Shown: positions 24,833 through 37,263 of the stretch, one piece after another
Position numbering within the stretch: position 1 is the first letter of the stretch
How the letters are laid out: every line of letters starts with the position of its first letter
Source of the DNA: Auanema rhodensis
Taxonomy: Eukaryota > Nematoda > Chromadorea > Rhabditida > Rhabditidae
Assembly: GCA_964057225.1 (NCBI GenBank)
Contig: OZ059900.1
Location: 19,049,638 to 19,113,637, forward strand
Direction: 5' to 3'
DNA length: 64,000 nucleotides
Made by a program: the position numbers and the translations under genes
Notes under the pieces: model-generated
Seen by the model: only the letters and a program-made list of their open reading frames with translations
Databases searched by the model: none
What the model was told of the DNA's origin: nothing

Positions 24833-26456
24833 AGCCTGCACTGATAATATAATTGGAAACAGGCAGTACGCAATACGCAAACATTTGAATGACAGCTTTA
24901 TTACAATACGACTTAGTTTACTCAATTATATCAAGCTTCATGAACACGGACTGCTTGTGTAATATATAATAGCAATAATAGTTTCGTTTCTGTTTTTAAT
25001 TAACTTTCCAGTACGCGAGTTATAATATTTAGAACGTGATTCCTTGATTATGAAAAACTTTCAGAGCCTGCACTGATAATATAATTGGAAACAGGCAGTA
25101 CGCAATACGCAAACATTTGAATGACAGCTTTATTACAATACGACTTAGTTTACTCAATCATACCAATCTTCATGAACACGGACTGTTTGTGTAATAGATA
25201 ATAGCAATAATAGTTTCGTTTCTGTTTTTAATTAACTTTCCTGTACGCGAGTTATAATATTTAGAACGTGATTCCTTGATTATGAAAAATTTTTAGAGCC
25301 TGCACTGATAATATAACTGGAAACAGGCAGTACGCGATACGCAAATATTTGAATGACAGCTTTATTACAATACGACTTAGTTTACTCAATTATATCAAGC
25401 TTCATGAACACGGACTGCTTGTGTAATATATAATAGCAATAATAGTTTCGTTTCTGTTTTTAATTAACTTTCCTGTACGCGAGTTATAATATTTAGAACG
25501 TGATTCCTTGATTATGAAAAACTTTCAGAGCCTGCACTGATAATATAATTGGACACAGGCAGTACGCAATACGCAAACATTTGAATGACAGCTTTATTAC
25601 AATACGACTTAGTTTACTCAATTATATCAAGCTTCATGAACACGGACTGCTTGTGTAATATATAATAGCAATAATAGTTTCGTTTCTGTTTTTAATTAAC
25701 TTTCCTGTACGCGAGTTATAATATTTAGAACGTGATTCCTTGATTATGAAAAACTTTCAGAGCCTGCACTGATAATATAATTGGAAACAGGCAGTACGCA
25801 ATACGCAAACATTTGAATGACAGCTTTATTACAATACGACTTAGTTTACTCAATTATATCAAGCTTCATGAACACGGACTGCTTGTGTAATATATAATAG
25901 CAATAATAGTTTCGTTTCTGTTTTTAATTAACTTTCCTGTACGCGAGTTATAATATTTAGAACGTGATTCCTTGATTATGAAAAATTTTTAGAGCCTGCA
26001 CTGATAATATAACTGGAAACAGGCAGTACGCGATACGCAAATATTTGAATGACAGCTTTACTACAATACGACTTAGTTTACTCAATTATATCAAGCTTCA
26101 TGAACACGGACTGCTTGTGTAATATATAATAGCAATAATAGTTTCGTTTCTGTTTTTAATTAACTTTCCTGTACGCGAGTTATAATATTTAGAACGTGAT
26201 TCCTTGATTATGAAAAACTTTCAGAGCCTGCACTGATAATATAATTGGAAACAGGCAGTACGCAATACGCAAACATTTGAATGACAGCTTTAATACAATA
26301 CGACTTAGCTTACTCAATCATATCAAGCTTCATGAACAGGGACTGTTTGTGTAATAGATGATAGCAATGATAGTTTCGTTTCTTTTTTTAATTAACTTTC
26401 CAGTACGCGAGTTATCATATTTAGAACGCGATTGCTTCATAATGAAAAATGTTTAG

Positions 26457-26681
26457 AGCCTGCACTGATAATATAACTGGCAACAGGCAATACGCAAACA
26501 TTTGAATGACAGCTTTATTACAATACGACTTAGTTTACTCAATCATACCAATCTTCATGAACACGGACTGTTTGTGTAATAGATAATAGCAATAATAGTT
26601 TCGTTTCTGTTTTTAATTAACTTTCCTGTACGCGAGTTATAATATTTAGAACGTGATTCCTTGATTATGAAAAATTTTTAG
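26457..26681 (+). repeat. 225-bp short copy of satellite B
   Basis: It lacks seven bases (gtacgca) from the gtacgca-atacgca near-repeat and reads ggcaacaggcaatacgc. It follows a third-subtype copy (26225-26456) whose tail reads aaaatgtttag. The loss fits replication slippage between the two near-identical heptamers. Confidence 0.85.
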
Positions 26682-29600
26682 AGCCTGCACTGATAATATA
26701 ACTGGAAACAGGCAGTACGCGATACGCAAATATTTGAATGACAGCTTTATTACAATACGACTTAGTTTACTCAATTATATCAAGCTTCATGAACACGGAC
26801 TGCTTGTGTAATATATAATAGCAATAATAGTTTCGTTTCTGTTTTTAATTAACTTTCCTGTACGCGAGTTATAATATTTAGAACGTGATTCCTTGATTAT
26901 GAAAAACTTTCAGAGCCTGCACTGATAATATAATTGGAAACAGGCAGTACGCGATACGCAAATATTTGAATGACAGCTTTATTACAATACGACTTAGTTT
27001 ACTCAATTATATCAAGCTTCATGAACACGGACTGCTTGTGTAATATATAATAGCAATAATAGTTTCGTTTCTGTTTTTAATTAACTTTCCTGTACGCGAG
27101 TTATAATATTTAGAACGTGATTCCTTGATTATGAAAAACTTTCAGAGCCTGCACTGATAATATAATTGGAAACAGGCAGTACGCAATACGCAAACATTTG
27201 AATGACAGCTTTATTACAATACGACTTAGTTTACTCAATCATACCAATCTTCATGAACACGGACTGTTTGTGTAATAGATAATAGCAATAATAGTTTCGT
27301 TTCTGTTTTTAATTAACTTTCCAGTACGCGAGTTATAATATTTAGAACGTGATTCCTTGATTATGAAAAACTTTCAGAGCCTGCACTGATAATATAATTG
27401 GAAACAGGCAGTACGCGATACGCAAATATTTGAATGACAGCTTTATTACAATACGACTTAGTTTACTCAATTATATCAAGCTTCATGAACACGGACTGCT
27501 TGTGTAATATATAATAGCAATAATAGTTTCGTTTCTGTTTTTAATTAACTTTCCTGTACGCGAGTTATAATATTTAGAACGTGATTCCTTGATTATGAAA
27601 AATTTTTAGAGCCTGCACTGATAATATAACTGGAAACAGGCAGTACGCGATACGCAAATATTTGAATGACAGCTTTATTACAATACGACTTAGTTTACTC
27701 AATTATATCAAGCTTCATGAACACGGACTGCTTGTGTAATATATAATAGCAATAATAGTTTCGTTTCTGTTTTTAATTAACTTTCCTGTACGCGAGTTAT
27801 AATATTTAGAACGTGATTCCTTGATTATGAAAAACTTTCAGAGCCTGCACTGATAATATAATTGGAAACAGGCAGTACGCAATACGCAAACATTTGAATG
27901 ACAGCTTTATTACAATACGACTTAGTTTACTCAATTATATCAAGCTTCATGAACACGGACTGCTTGTGTAATATATAATAGCAATAATAGTTTCGTTTCT
28001 GTTTTTAATTAACTTTCCTGTACGCGAGTTATAATATTTAGAACGTGATTCCTTGATTATGAAAAATTTTTAGAGCCTGCACTGATAATATAACTGGAAA
28101 CAGGCAGTACGCGATACGCAAATATTTGAATGACAGCTTTATTACAATACGACTTAGTTTACTCAATTATATCAAGCTTCATGAACACGGACTGCTTGTG
28201 TAATATATAATAGCAATAATAGTTTCGTTTCTGTTTTTAATTAACTTTCCTGTACGCGAGTTATAATATTTAGAACGTGATTCCTTGATTATGAAAAACT
28301 TTCAGAGCCTGCACTGATAATATAATTGGAAACAGGCAGTACGCAATACGCAAACATTTGAATGACAGCTTTATTACAATACGACTTAGTTTACTCAATC
28401 ATACCAATCTTCATGAACACGGACTGTTTGTGTAATAGATAATAGCAATAATAGTTTCGTTTCTGTTTTTAATTAACTTTCCTGTACGCGAGTTATAATA
28501 TTTAGAACGTGATTCCTTGATTATGAAAAACTTTCAGAGCCTGCACTGATAATATAATTGGAAACAGGCAGTACGCAATACGCAAACATTTGAATGACAG
28601 CTTTATTACAATACGACTTAGTTTACTCAATTATATCAAGCTTCATGAACACGGACTGCTTGTGTAATATATAATAGCAATAATAGTTTCGTTTCTGTTT
28701 TTAATTAACTTTCCTGTACGCGAGTTATAATATTTAGAACGTGATTCCTTGATTATGAAAAACTTTCAGAGCCTGCACTGATAATATAATTGGACACAGG
28801 CAGTACGCAATACGCAAACATTTGAATGACAGCTTTATTACAATACGACTTAGTTTACTCAATTATATCAAGCTTCATGAACACGGACTGCTTGTGTAAT
28901 ATATAATAGCAATAATAGTTTCGTTTCTGTTTTTAATTAACTTTCCTGTACGCGAGTTATAATATTTAGAACGTGATTCCTTGATTATGAAAAACTTTCA
29001 GAGCCTGCACTGATAATATAATTGGAAACAGGCAGTACGCAATACGCAAACATTTGAATGACAGCTTTATTACAATACGACTTAGTTTACTCAATTATAT
29101 CAAGCTTCATGAACACGGACTGCTTGTGTAATATATAATAGCAATAATAGTTTCGTTTCTGTTTTTAATTAACTTTCCTGTACGCGAGTTATAATATTTA
29201 GAACGTGATTCCTTGATTATGAAAAATTTTTAGAGCCTGCACTGATAATATAACTGGAAACAGGCAGTACGCGATACGCAAATATTTGAATGACAGCTTT
29301 ATTACAATACGACTTAGTTTACTCAATTATATCAAGCTTCATGAACACGGACTGCTTGTGTAATATATAATAGCAATAATAGTTTCGTTTCTGTTTTTAA
29401 TTAACTTTCCTGTACGCGAGTTATAATATTTAGAACGTGATTCCTTGATTATGAAAAACTTTCAGAGCCTGCACTGATAATATAATTGGAAACAGGCAGT
29501 ACGCAATACGCAAACATTTGAATGACAGCTTTATTACAATACGACTTAGTTTACTCAATTATATCAAGCTTCATGAACACGGACTGCTTGTGTAATATAT

Positions 29601-30161
29601 AATAGCAATAATAGTTTCGTTTCTGTTTTTAATTAACTTTCCTGTACGCGAGTTATAATATTTAGAACGTGATTCCTTGATTATGAAAAACTTTCAGAGC
29701 CTGCACTGATAATATAATTGGACACAGGCAGTACGCAATACGCAAACATTTGAATGACAGCTTTATTACAATACGACTTAGTTTACTCAATTATATCAAG
29801 CTTCATGAACACGGACTGCTTGTGTAATATATAATAGCAATAATAGTTTCGTTTCTGTTTTTAATTAACTTTCCTGTACGCGAGTTATAATATTTAGAAC
29901 GTGATTCCTTGATTATGAAAAACTTTCAGAGCCTGCACTGATAATATAATTGGAAACAGGCAGTACGCAATACGCAAACATTTGAATGACAGCTTTATTA
30001 CAATACGACTTAGTTTACTCAATTATATCAAGCTTCATGAACACGGACTGCTTGTGTAATATATAATAGCAATAATAGTTTCGTTTCTGTTTTTAATTAA
30101 CTTTCCTGTACGCGAGTTATAATATTTAGAACGTGATTCCTTGATTATGAAAAACTTTCAG

Positions 30162-31089
30162 AGCCTGCACTGATAATATAATTGGAAACAGGCAGTACGC
30201 AATACGCAAACATTTGAATGACAGCTTTAATACAATACGACTTAGCTTACTCAATTATATCAAGCTTCATGAACACGGACTGCTTGTGTAATATATAATA
30301 GCAATAATAGTTTCGTTTCTGTTTTTAATTAACTTTCCAGTACGCGAGTTATAATATTTAGAACGTGATTCCTTGATTATGAAAAACTTTCAGAGCCTGC
30401 ACTGATAATATAATTGGAAACAGGCAGTACGCAATACGCAAACATTTGAATGACAGCTTTATTACAATACGACTTAGTTTACTCAATCATACCAATCTTC
30501 ATGAACACGGACTGTTTGTGTAATAGATAATAGCAATAATAGTTTCGTTTCTGTTTTTAATTAACTTTCCTGTACGCGAGTTATAATATTTAGAACGTGA
30601 TTCCTTGATTATGAAAAATTTTTAGAGCCTGCACTGATAATATAACTGGAAACAGGCAGTACGCGATACGCAAATATTTGAATGACAGCTTTATTACAAT
30701 ACGACTTAGTTTACTCAATTATATCAAGCTTCATGAACACGGACTGCTTGTGTAATATATAATAGCAATAATAGTTTCGTTTCTGTTTTTAATTAACTTT
30801 CCTGTACGCGAGTTATAATATTTAGAACGTGATTCCTTGATTATGAAAAACTTTCAGAGCCTGCACTGATAATATAATTGGACACAGGCAGTACGCAATA
30901 CGCAAACATTTGAATGACAGCTTTATTACAATACGACTTAGTTTACTCAATTATATCAAGCTTCATGAACACGGACTGCTTGTGTAATATATAATAGCAA
31001 TAATAGTTTCGTTTCTTTTTTTAATTATTTTTCCAGTACGCGAGTTATCATATTTAGAACGCGATTGCTTCATAATGAAAAATGTTTAG
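30162..31089 (+). repeat. Hybrid satellite B copies bracketing a four-copy segment
   Basis: The copy at 30162 begins like the third subtype (tttaatacaat, cttagctt) and then switches to the main subtype. The copy at 30858 begins as main subtype and switches, around 31010-31020, to the third-subtype 3' half (ttattttt, gttatcatat, gcgattgctt, tail atgtttag). The two therefore hold complementary parts of a third-subtype copy, 696 bp (three units) apart. Confidence 0.6.
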
Positions 31090-31314
31090 AGCCTGCACTG
31101 ATAATATAACTGGCAACAGGCAATACGCAAACATTTGAATGACAGCTTTATTACAATACGACTTAGTTTACTCAATCATACCAATCTTCATGAACACGGA
31201 CTGTTTGTGTAATAGATAATAGCAATAATAGTTTCGTTTCTGTTTTTAATTAACTTTCCTGTACGCGAGTTATAATATTTAGAACGTGATTCCTTGATTA
31301 TGAAAAACTTTCAG
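31090..31314 (+). repeat. 225-bp short copy of satellite B
   Basis: It has the same seven-base deletion and ggcaacagg substitution as the copy at 26457, and is again preceded by an aaaatgtttag tail. It descends from the same deletion event. Confidence 0.85.
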
Positions 31315-33866
31315 AGCCTGCACTGATAATATAATTGGAAACAGGCAGTACGCAATACGTAAACATTTGAATGACAGCTTTATTACAATACGACTTAGTT
31401 TACTCAATTATATCAAGCTTCATGAACACGGACTGCTTGTGTAATATATAATAGCAATAATAGTTTCGTTTCTGTTTTTAATTAACTTTCCTGTACGCGA
31501 GTTATAATATTTAGAACGTGATTCCTTGATTATGAAAAATTTTTAGAGCCTGCACTGATAATATAACTGGAAACAGGCAGTACGCGATACGCAAATATTT
31601 GAATGACAGCTTTATTACAATACGACTTAGTTTACTCAATTATATCAAGCTTCATGAACACGGACTGCTTGTGTAATATATAATAGCAATAATAGTTTCG
31701 TTTCTGTTTTTAATTAACTTTCCTGTACGCGAGTTATAATATTTAGAACGTGATTCCTTGATTATGAGAAACTTTCAGAGCCTGCACTGATAATATAATT
31801 GGAAACAGGCAGTACGCAATACGCAAACATTTGAATGACAGCTTTATTACAATACGACTTAGTTTACTCAATTATATCAAGCTTCATGAACACGGACTGC
31901 TTGTGTAATAGATAATAGCAATAATAGTTTCGTTTCTGTTTTTAATTAACTTTCCTGTACGCGAGTTATAATATTTAGAACGTGATTCCTTGATTATGAA
32001 AAATTTTTAGAGCCTGCACTGATAATATAACTGGAAACAGGCAGTACGCGATACGCAAATATTTGAATGACAGCTTTATTACAATACGACTTAGTTTACT
32101 CAATTATATCAAGCTTCATGAACACGGACTGCTTGTGTAATATATAATAGCAATAATAGTTTCGTTTCTGTTTTTAATTAACTTTCCTGTACGCGAGTTA
32201 TAATATTTAGAACGTGATTCCTTGATTATGAAAAACTTTCAGAGCCTGCACTGATAATATAATTGGACACAGGCAGTACGCAATACGCAAACATTTGAAT
32301 GACAGCTTTATTACAATACGACTTAGTTTACTCAATTATATCAAGCTTCATGAACACGGACTGCTTGTGTAATATATAATAGCAATAATAGTTTCGTTTC
32401 TGTTTTTAATTAACTTTCCTGTACGCGAGTTATAATATTTAGAACGTGATTCCTTGATTATGAAAAACTTTCAGAGCCTGCACTGATAATATAATTGGAA
32501 ACAGGCAGTACGCAATACGTAAACATTTGAATGACAGCTTTATTACAATACGACTTAGTTTACTCAATCATATCAAGCTTCATGAACACGGACTGCTTGT
32601 GTAATATATAATAGCAATAATAGTTTCGTTTCTGTTTTTAATTAACTTTCCTGTACGCGAGTTATAATATTTAGAACGTGATTCCTTGATTATGAAAACT
32701 TTTTAGAGCCTGCACTGATAATATAACTGGAAACAGGCAGTACGCGATACGCAAATATTTGAATGACAGCTTTATTACAATACGACTTAGTTTACTCAAT
32801 TATATCAAGCTTCATGAACACGGACTGCTTGTGTAATATATAATAGCAATAATAGTTTCGTTTCTGTTTTTAATTAACTTTCCTGTACGCGAGTTATAAT
32901 ATTTAGAACGTGATTCCTTGATTATGAAAAACTTTCAGAGCCTGCACTGATAATATAATTGGAAACAGGCAGTACGCAATACGCAAACATTTGAATGACA
33001 GCTTTATTACAATACGACTTAGTTTACTCAATTATATCAAGCTTCATGAACACGGACTGCTTGTGTAATATATAATAGCAATAATAGTTTCGTTTCTGTT
33101 TTTAATTAACTTTCCTGTACGCGAGTTATAATATTTAGAACGTGATTCCTTGATTATGAAAAACTTTCAGAGCCTGCACTGATAATATAATTGGAAACAG
33201 GCAGTACGCAATACGCAAACATTTGAATGACAGCTTTATTACAATACGACTTAGTTTACTCAATCATACCAATCTTCATGAACACGGACTGTTTGTGTAA
33301 TAGATAATAGCAATAATAGTTTCGTTTCTGTTTTTAATTAACTTTCCTGTACGCGAGTTATAATATTTAGAACGTGATTCCTTGATTATGAAAAACTTTC
33401 AGAGCCTGCACTGATAATATAATTGGAAACAGGCAGTACGCAATACGCAAACATTTGAATGACAGCTTTATTACAATACGACTTAGTTTACTCAATTATA
33501 TCAAGCTTCATGAACACGGACTGCTTGTGTAATATATAATAGCAATAATAGTTTCGTTTCTGTTTTTAATTAACTTTCCTGTACGCGAGTTATAATATTT
33601 AGAACGTGATTCCTTGATTATGAAAAACTTTCAGAGCCTGCACTGATAATATAATTGGAAACAGGCAGTACGCAATACGCAAACATTTGAATGACAGCTT
33701 TATTACAATACGACTTAGTTTACTCAATCATACCAATCTTCATGAACACGGACTGTTTGTGTAATAGATAATAGCAATAATAGTTTCGTTTCTGGTTTTA
33801 ATTAACTTTCCTGTACGCGAGTTATAATATTTAGAACGTGATTCCTTGATTATGAAAAATTTTTAG

Positions 33867-34091
33867 AGCCTGCACTGATAATATAACTGGAAACAGGCAA
33901 TACTAAAACATTTGAATGACAGCTTTATTACAATACGACTTAGTTTACTCAATTATATCAAGCTTCATGAACACGGACTGCTTGTGTAATAGGTGATAGC
34001 AAGGATAGTTTCGTTTCTTTTTTTAATTAACTTTCCAGTACGCGAGTTATAATATTTAGAACGCGATTCCTTGATAATGAAAAACTTTCAG
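33867..34091 (+). repeat. 225-bp short copy of satellite B, different haplotype
   Basis: It has the seven-base loss but reads ggaaacaggcaatactaaaac, so it lacks the ggcaac marker and has two private substitutions. Its 3' half switches to the fourth subtype (gtgatagcaagg, gcgattccttgataatg). It may be a recombinant or an independent deletion at the same slippage site. Confidence 0.75.
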
Positions 34092-35019
34092 AGCCTGCAC
34101 TGATAATATAATTGGAAACAGGCAGTACGCAATACGCAAACATTTGAATGACAGCTTTATTACAATACGACTTAGTTTACTCAATCATATCAAGCTTCAT
34201 GAACACGGACTGTTTGTGCAATAGATGATAGCAAGGATAGTTTCGTTTCTTTTTTTAATTAACTTTCCAGTACGCGAGTTATAATATTTAGAACGCGATT
34301 CCTTGATAATGAAAAACTTTCAGAGCCTGCACTGATAATATAATTGGAAACAGGCAGTACGCAATACGCAAACATTTGAATGACAGCTTTATTACAATAC
34401 GACTTAGTTTACTCAATCATACCAATCTTCATGAACACGGACTGTTTGTGTAATAGATAATAGCAATAATAGTTTCGTTTCTGGTTTTAATTAACTTTCC
34501 TGTACGCGAGTTATAATATTTAGAACGTGATTCCTTGATTATGAAAAATTTTTAGAGCCTGCACTGATAATATAACTGGAAACAGGCAGTACGCGATACG
34601 CAAATATTTGAATGACAGCTTTATTACAATACGACTTAGTTTACTCAATTATATCAAGCTTCATGAACACGGACTGCTTGTGTAATATATAATAGCAATA
34701 ATAGTTTCGTTTCTGTTTTTAATTAACTTTCCTGTACGCGAGTTATAATATTTAGAACGTGATTCCTTGATTATGAAAAACTTTCAGAGCCTGCACTGAT
34801 AATATAATTGGAAACAGGCAGTACGCAATACGCAAACATTTGAATGACAGCTTTAATACAATACGACTTAGCTTACTCAATCATATCAAGCTTCATGAAC
34901 AGGGACTGTTTGTGTAATAGATGATAGCAATGATAGTTTTGTTTCTTTTTTTAATTAACTTTCCAGTACGCGAGTTATCATATTTAGAACGCGATTGCTT
35001 CATAATGAAAAATGTTTAG

Positions 35020-35244
35020 AGCCTGCACTGATAATATAACTGGCAACAGGCAATACGCAAACATTTGAATGACAGCTTTATTACAATACGACTTAGTTTA
35101 CTCAATCATACCAATCTTCATGAACACGGACTGTTTGTGTAATAGATAATAGCAATAATAGTTTCGTTTCTGTTTTTAATTAACTTTCCTGTACGCGAGT
35201 TATAATATTTAGAACGTGATTCCTTGATTATGAAAAACTTTCAG
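35020..35244 (+). repeat. 225-bp short copy of satellite B
   Basis: It carries the ggcaacaggcaatacgc deletion haplotype, preceded by a third-subtype copy and continuing as second subtype (atcataccaatctt). Confidence 0.85.
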
Positions 35245-35476
35245 AGCCTGCACTGATAATAAAATTGGAAACAGGCAGTACGCAATACGCAAACATTTGA
35301 ATGACAGCTTTATTACAATACGACTTAGTTTACTTAATTATATCAAGCTTCATGAACACGGACTGCTTGTGTAATATATAATAGCAATAATAGTTTCGTT
35401 TCTGTTTTTAATTAACTTTCCTGTACGCGAGTTATAATATTTAGAACGTGATTCCTTGATTATGAAAAATTTTTAG

Positions 35477-35933
35477 AGCCTGCACTGATAATATAACTGG
35501 AAACAGGCAGTACGCGATACGCAAATATTTGAATGACAGCTTTAATACAATACGACTTAGCTTACTCAATCATATCAAGCTTCATGAACAGGGACTGTTT
35601 GTGTAATAGATGATAGCAATGATAGTTTCGTTTCTTTTTTTAATTAACTTTCCAGTACGCGAGTTATCATATTTAGAACGCGATTGCTTCATAATGAAAA
35701 ATGTTTAGAGCCTGCACTGATAATATAACTGGCAACAGGCAATACGCAAACATTTGAATGACAGCTTTATTACAATACGACTTAGTTTACTCAATCATAC
35801 CAATCTTCATGAACACGGACTGTTTGTGTAATAGATAATAGCAATAATAGTTTCGTTTCTGTTTTTAATTAACTTTCCTGTACGCGAGTTATAATATTTA
35901 GAACGTGATTCCTTGATTATGAAAAATTTTTAG
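35477..35933 (+). repeat. 457-bp dimer of satellite B (232 + 225), unit 1
   Basis: A third-subtype 232-bp copy (cttagctt, gaacaggg, gcgattgctt, tail atgtttag) is followed by a short 225-bp copy (35709-35933) of the second subtype. The same pair recurs immediately, which defines a two-copy higher-order unit at the right end of the B array. Confidence 0.7.
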
Positions 35934-36390
35934 AGCCTGCACTGATAATATAACTGGAAACAGGCAGTACGCGATACGCAAATATTTGAATGACAGCTTT
36001 AATACAATACGACTTAGCTTACTCAATCATATCAAGCTTCATGAACAGGGACTGCTTGTGTAATAGATGATAGCAATGATAGTTTCGTTTCTTTTTTTAA
36101 TTAACTTTCCAGTACGCGAGTTATCATATTTAGAACGCGATTGCTTCATAATGAAAAATGTTTAGAGCCTGCACTGATAATATAACTGGCAACAGGCAAT
36201 ACGCAAACATTTGAATGACAGCTTTATTACAATACGACTTAGTTTACTCAATCATATCAAGCTTCATGAACACGGACTGTTTGTGCAATAGATGATAGCA
36301 AGGATAGTTTCGTTTCTTTTTTTAATTAACTTTCCAGTACGCGAGTTATAATATTTAGAACGCGATTCCTTGATAATGAAAAACTTTCAG
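35934..36390 (+). repeat. 457-bp dimer of satellite B (232 + 225), unit 2
   Basis: It repeats the order third subtype then short copy (36166-36390). Here the 3' half of the short copy is of the fourth subtype (gcaatagatgatagcaagg) instead of the second, so the dimer duplicated and then recombined, or the reverse. Confidence 0.7.
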
Positions 36391-36854
36391 AGCCTGCACT
36401 GATAATATAATTGGAAACAGGCAGTACGCAATACGCAAACATTTGAATGACAGCTTTATTACAATACGACTTAGTTTACTCAATTATATCAAGCTTCATG
36501 AACACGGACTGCTTGTGCAATAGATGATAGCAAGGATAGTTTCGTTTCTTTTTTTAATTAACTTTCCAGTACGCGAGTTATAATATTTAGAACGCGATTC
36601 CTTGATAATGAAAAACTTTCAGAGCCTGCACTGATAATATAATTGGAAACAGGCAGTACGCAATACGCAAACATTTGAATGACAGCTTTATTACAATACG
36701 ACTTAGTTTACTCAATCATATCAAGCTTCATGAACACGGACTGTTTGTGCAATAGATGATAGCAAGGATAGTTTCGTTTCTTTTTTTAATTAACTTTCCA
36801 GTACGCGAGTTATAATATTTAGAACGCGATTCCTTGATAATGAAAAACTTTCAG
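36166..36854 (+). repeat. Cluster of fourth-subtype satellite B copies
   Basis: Three consecutive copies (36166, 36391, 36623) share gcaatagatgatagcaagg, a run of seven T before aattaac, ccagtacgcg and gcgattccttgataatg. The same haplotype appears at 33867-34323 and is absent from the left two-thirds of the B array. It is a local amplification near the right end. Confidence 0.7.
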
Positions 36855-37086
36855 AGCCTGCACTGATAATATAATTGGAAACAGGCAGTACGCAATACGC
36901 AAACATTTGAATGACAGCTTTATTACAATACGACTTAGTTTACTCAATCATACCAATCTTCATGAACACGGACTGTTTGTGTAATAGATAATAGCAATAA
37001 TAGTTTCGTTTCTGTTTTTAATTAACTTTCCTGTACGCGAGTTATAATATTTAGAACGTGATTCCTTGATTATGAAAAATTTTTAG

Positions 37087-37251
37087 AGCCTGCACTGATA
37101 ATATAACTGGAAACAGGCAGTACGCGATACGCAAATATTTGAATGACAGCTTTATTACAATACGACTTAGTTTACTCAATTATATCAAGCTTCATGAACA
37201 CGGACTGCTTGTGTAATATATAATAGCAATAATAGTTTCGTTTCTGTTTTT
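37087..37251 (+). repeat. Truncated terminal satellite B copy (165 bp)
   Basis: It is a main-subtype copy following a tttttag tail and stops after gtttctgttttt, within the T-run that normally precedes aattaac. The sequence then passes into the filler and inverted satellite A. Confidence 0.9.
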
Positions 37252-37263
37252 CTCATTTTTCAT
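37252..37263. other. Junction of satellite B and inverted satellite A with short filler
   Basis: After the last B base comes ctcatttttcat, and then clear inverted A from actcatgcaatg. The last six filler bases (tttcat) match inverted A about eight bases upstream of the entry point. They may be A with an 8-bp deletion (gtgttcaa), leaving about six untemplated bases. Entry is at A monomer position about 182 (or 196 with the deletion), while the left arm left A at position 321. B is therefore not a clean insertion at a symmetric A breakpoint. Confidence 0.7.

Larger units (their letters stand above)
24600..37251 (+). repeat. Satellite B array (232-bp monomer, 55 copies)
   Basis: Taking the unit as beginning with agcctgcact, copies start at 24601, 24833, 25065, 25297 and on to 37087. 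Forty-eight are 232 bp, six are 225 bp and the last is cut at 165 bp; these lengths sum exactly to the observed distance. The unit is about 32% GC and shows no resemblance to A that I can see. Several subtypes are mixed: a main form (attatatcaagctt, ctgcttgtgtaatatataa), a second form (atcataccaatctt, ctgtttgtgtaatagataa), a third (cttagctt, gaacaggg, gcgattgctt) and a fourth (gcaatagatgatagcaagg). Copies are closely similar but more varied than those of A. No open reading frame of note exists inside the unit. The family is not recognised. Confidence 0.96.

Noticed and set aside
24700-37200. Promoters, from TATA-like strings such as ttataatattta in B
   Set aside because: Such strings are expected by chance in DNA of about 68% AT and have no linked gene. 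Satellite transcription is possible but cannot be shown from sequence.
24600-37251. CRISPR array
   Set aside because: The period is 232 bp and the whole unit is conserved. There are no short repeats with unique spacers and no cas genes.
24600-37251. B as a transposon or MITE array
   Set aside because: Units abut directly with no terminal inverted repeats of useful length (only a 5-bp gcctg/caggc pair), no target-site duplications and no coding remnant.
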